Positions 13,058-14,982 of a DNA stretch of 14,982 bases are shown piece after piece; positions within the stretch are counted from its first letter, which is position 1; every line of letters starts with the position of its first letter. Both the position numbers and the translations under genes were made by a program. The notes beneath the pieces are model-generated. The model saw only the letters and a program-made list of their open reading frames with translations. It was not told the origin of the DNA and did no database searches. Where the stretch lies: contig JAAZLF010000583.1 in NCBI GenBank assembly GCA_012799425.1, forward strand, positions 1-14,982, written 5' to 3'. This stretch comes from Actinomycetales bacterium. Its GTDB lineage: Bacteria; Actinomycetota; Actinomycetes; Actinomycetales; Dermabacteraceae.

Positions 13058-13075
13058 TCGATAGACGGCTATTGA
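13058..13075. promoter_or_regulatory. Putative Lrp-type operator in the divergent lrp/ABC spacer
   Basis: TCGATAG (13058-13064) and CTATTGA (13069-13075) form an inverted repeat with one mismatch around ACGG. Further A/T-containing TCGATT and GTTGTC motifs follow at 13086-13099. Lrp-type proteins bind loosely conserved, A/T-containing dyads, often several in a row. Position between divergent genes supports the call. Confidence 0.35.
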
Positions 13076-13184
13076 TGGACGGATCGTTGTCGATTGTGTC
13101 ACTGTTGCCGAACTCGTCCAACGATCCCGAGGGATGCCGGCCACGCCGACGTCCTGATCCTTCCCCAGCCCGCAGGAGCCGAAG

Positions 13185-14777
13185 ATGCTGCCCACCCGTC
13201 GTACCTTCCTCGTCACCGGAAGCGCGGCCGCGCTGACCCTCAGCGCCTGCTCCGGCGGGAACTCCGGCAACAGCAGCGGCGGAGGCGCCGAGGAGGCCGG
13301 CGGCGGCACGCTCGTGATCGACACCGCCTTCTCGATCGAGACCGGCGACCCGGGCCACACCTACGACCCCACCGGCAACATGGTCGCCAAGGCGATCTAC
13401 GAGCCGCTGGTCGACTTCGAGGGCTCCGACGTCAGCACCCCCGTGCCGGGCCTCGCCTCGTGGGAGCAGAACGAGGAGGCGACCGAGTTTACCTTCACCC
13501 TCGTCGCGGACCGCACCTTCTCCGACGGTGCCCCGATCACCGCGGACGATGTCGTCTTCACCATCGAGCGGGTCAAGGGCATGGCCGAGGCCAAGCCCAA
13601 CTTCCTCCTCGCCGGCATCGCTGTGGAGAAGGTGGACGAGACCACGGTCGTGTTCACCACCGAGGCGCCGATGCTGCAGCTGCCCGCCATCCTCGCGAAC
13701 CCCGCGCTGGGCATCGTCAACTCCGCCGTCGTCATCGACAACGGCGGCGCCACCGACGGCTCGGACACCGCGCAGGAGTTCCTCAACGGCGCCTCCGCCG
13801 GATCGGGCCCGTACACGCTGGAGAGCCTCGACCTGAGCAGCCAGGTGGTGCTCGCCGCGAACCCCGAGTACACCGGATCGGCCCGCGCCGGCTACAGCCG
13901 CGTGGTCATCCGCAACGTCTCCGAGAGCGCGACCCAGCTGATGAACCTGCAGGGCGGCGACACGATGGTCGCCCTCGACCTCAACGGGGACCAGGTCGCC
14001 GATCTCGGTGACGACCTGGTGCTGGACTCCGTCCCCTCGGGCCAGAGCCTGTTCCTGCTGCTGAACCAGTCCGAGGAGGTCGCCGAGGAGCTCGCGAACC
14101 CCGAGCTCGCCGAGGCCATCCGGTACGCCCTGGACTACGACTCCCTGCTCGAGCTCGCCGGCACCGGCTCGGTGCAGGCCACCGGCGTGATCCCGCCCGG
14201 GTTCGAGGGCGCGCTGCCCGAGGGCGTCGTCCGCGACCTCGACCGCGCCAGGGCAGCGCTCGAGGAGGCCGGGTACGACGGCCGGACCCTGCGCCTGCAG
14301 TTCCCCAACGACTACCCGGTGGGCGGTGTCGAGTTCACCCCCATCGCCGAGCGCATCCAGGCACAGCTGAAGGAGATCGACCTCGAGGTCGAGCTCGCAC
14401 CGGCGCCGTTCGCGACCGAGCTCGACGCCTACACCAGCGGCCGTGAGGCCTTCGGGCTGTGGTTCTGGGGCCCGGACTACGCCGACTCCGCGAACTTCCT
14501 GCCCTTCGGCCCGGGACAGACCGTCGGCCTGCGCGCCGGCTGGGAGGAGGAGGCGGACCCGGAGATCGCCGAGCTCGCCGCCGCGGCGGTCAGCGCCACC
14601 GACCCCGACCAGCGCGAGCAGGATTTCACCGCCTTCGCCGAAGCGATGCAGGAGGCTGGCCCCTTCGTGCCCCTGATCGTGCCGGCGCGCAACATCGCGG
14701 CCTCCGCGGAGGTCGACGGCGCGGTGTACAACTCGCTGTGGGACATGGCCATCGGCGACATCGCCCCGGCCTCCTGA
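13185..14777 (+). CDS. ABC importer substrate-binding lipoprotein, family 5 (peptide/nickel type)
   Basis: The 530-residue product begins MLPTRRTFLVTGSAAALTLS with Cys22 next to Ala21, a combined twin-arginine signal (RRTFL) and lipobox, so it is probably folded before export and tethered outside the membrane. A Gly/Ser linker follows (23-40). The mature protein has family hallmarks: an N-terminal YDPTGNMVAKAIYEPLV, the conserved PITADDVVFTIERVKG near 118-133, and a C-terminal stretch with WFWGPDYADSANFLPF. Length matches DppA/OppA-type proteins. It would deliver a peptide or similar solute to the permease encoded 7 bases downstream. AGGAG lies six bases before ATG 13185. The divergent Lrp-type regulator is the probable controller. 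The exact substrate is unknown. Confidence 0.94.
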   Translation: MLPTRRTFLVTGSAAALTLSACSGGNSGNSSGGGAEEAGGGTLVIDTAFSIETGDPGHTYDPTGNMVAKAIYEPLVDFEGSDVSTPVPGLASWEQNEEATEFTFTLVADRTFSDGAPITADDVVFTIERVKGMAEAKPNFLLAGIAVEKVDETTVVFTTEAPMLQLPAILANPALGIVNSAVVIDNGGATDGSDTAQEFLNGASAGSGPYTLESLDLSSQVVLAANPEYTGSARAGYSRVVIRNVSESATQLMNLQGGDTMVALDLNGDQVADLGDDLVLDSVPSGQSLFLLLNQSEEVAEELANPELAEAIRYALDYDSLLELAGTGSVQATGVIPPGFEGALPEGVVRDLDRARAALEEAGYDGRTLRLQFPNDYPVGGVEFTPIAERIQAQLKEIDLEVELAPAPFATELDAYTSGREAFGLWFWGPDYADSANFLPFGPGQTVGLRAGWEEEADPEIAELAAAAVSATDPDQREQDFTAFAEAMQEAGPFVPLIVPARNIAASAEVDGAVYNSLWDMAIGDIAPAS

Positions 14778-14784
14778 GACACCG

Positions 14785-14982
14785 ATGAGCAGCACCACCC
14801 GCACGGCGCGCACCCGCTCGCCGCTGATCGGCTATCTGGGCCGACGGATCGCCACCTCCGTGCTGATCCTGCTCGGCGTCACCATGGTCACCTTCGCCCT
14901 GACCAACCTGGTGCCCGGCGACCCGGTCTCGGCCGCGCTCGGCGAAGGCGCCTCCCAGAACCCGGAGACCCGCGAGGCGTTC
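14785..14982 (+). CDS. ABC importer permease (DppB/OppB type), 5' part only
   Basis: Sixty-six codons are visible before the right edge. The protein starts with a short basic tail, then LGRRIATSVLILLGVTMVTF (18-37), a first membrane helix, followed by ALTNLVPGDPVSAAL. The RR-x-n-helix and the VPGDP motif after helix 1 are typical of DppB/OppB-type permeases. ATG 14785 lies seven bases after the lipoprotein stop, so the two are one operon; a second permease and ATPases are expected to the right. No strong ribosome binding site is seen, which suggests translational coupling. Confidence 0.92.
   Translation, partial: MSSTTRTARTRSPLIGYLGRRIATSVLILLGVTMVTFALTNLVPGDPVSAALGEGASQNPETREAF

Noticed and set aside
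12435..14813. Very long minus-strand frame (792 residues) including the Lrp-type gene
   Set aside because: Only the part from ATG 13019 has domain structure and a ribosome binding site; the rest is the mirror of the ABC lipoprotein gene, caused by high GC.
1..14982. CRISPR array or rRNA genes
   Set aside because: No regularly spaced direct repeats and no rRNA-like conserved blocks were seen.

Overview
The window comes from a high-GC Gram-positive bacterium, most likely an actinobacterium of the order Micrococcales. The grounds are strongly G/C-biased third codon positions, a pSAM2-type conjugation module, twin-arginine lipoprotein signals and several leaderless-looking starts. The genus cannot be fixed from the sequence alone; Brachybacterium- or Microbacterium-like is a guess.

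Bases 1 to about 4919 are the right-hand part of an integrated conjugative element of the actinobacterial (AICE) type. From the left edge, on the minus strand, lie an FtsK/SpoIIIE-type DNA translocase (cut by the window), a 33-residue one-helix membrane protein and a Pra-like activator of replication, integration and excision. These three are tightly packed and read as one operon starting near 1600. Divergent from it is an unrecognised gene with a possible helix-turn-helix. The spacer between them holds a 24-bp dyad overlapping -35 boxes on both strands, which looks like the element's control switch. To the right are a solitary Xre/MbcA/ParS-type antitoxin-like gene, a nearly gene-free stretch with a perfect 21-bp inverted repeat, and a 407-residue cargo protein with a HEPN-like R-x4-H motif and visibly lower GC. 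The element ends at a 12-bp tandem repeat and a 3' half tRNA-Lys(UUU), the expected attachment-site scar. The intact tRNA, integrase, excisionase and replication genes should lie left of the window.

Bases 4920 to 14982 look like host chromosome with ordinary genes: a HIT-family hydrolase; an APH/choline-kinase-fold phosphotransferase; a remnant of an IS3-type transposase; a GlxA-type AraC regulator; a SAM methyltransferase; a lipoprotein with a repeated cysteine module; a GntR/FCD regulator followed by an MFS exporter; a small protein of the family often labelled n-acetylglutamate synthase; an Lrp/AsnC regulator; and the start of an oligopeptide-type ABC importer (lipoprotein, then permease cut at the right edge). 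The GntR/MFS and Lrp/ABC pairs are probably regulator-transporter units, each with a dyad in its promoter region.

The most interesting part is the right end of the element: the HEPN-like cargo gene beside the attachment site, the orphan antitoxin-like gene, the long inverted repeat and the dyad-controlled divergent promoter. No CRISPR array, rRNA or complete tRNA was seen.
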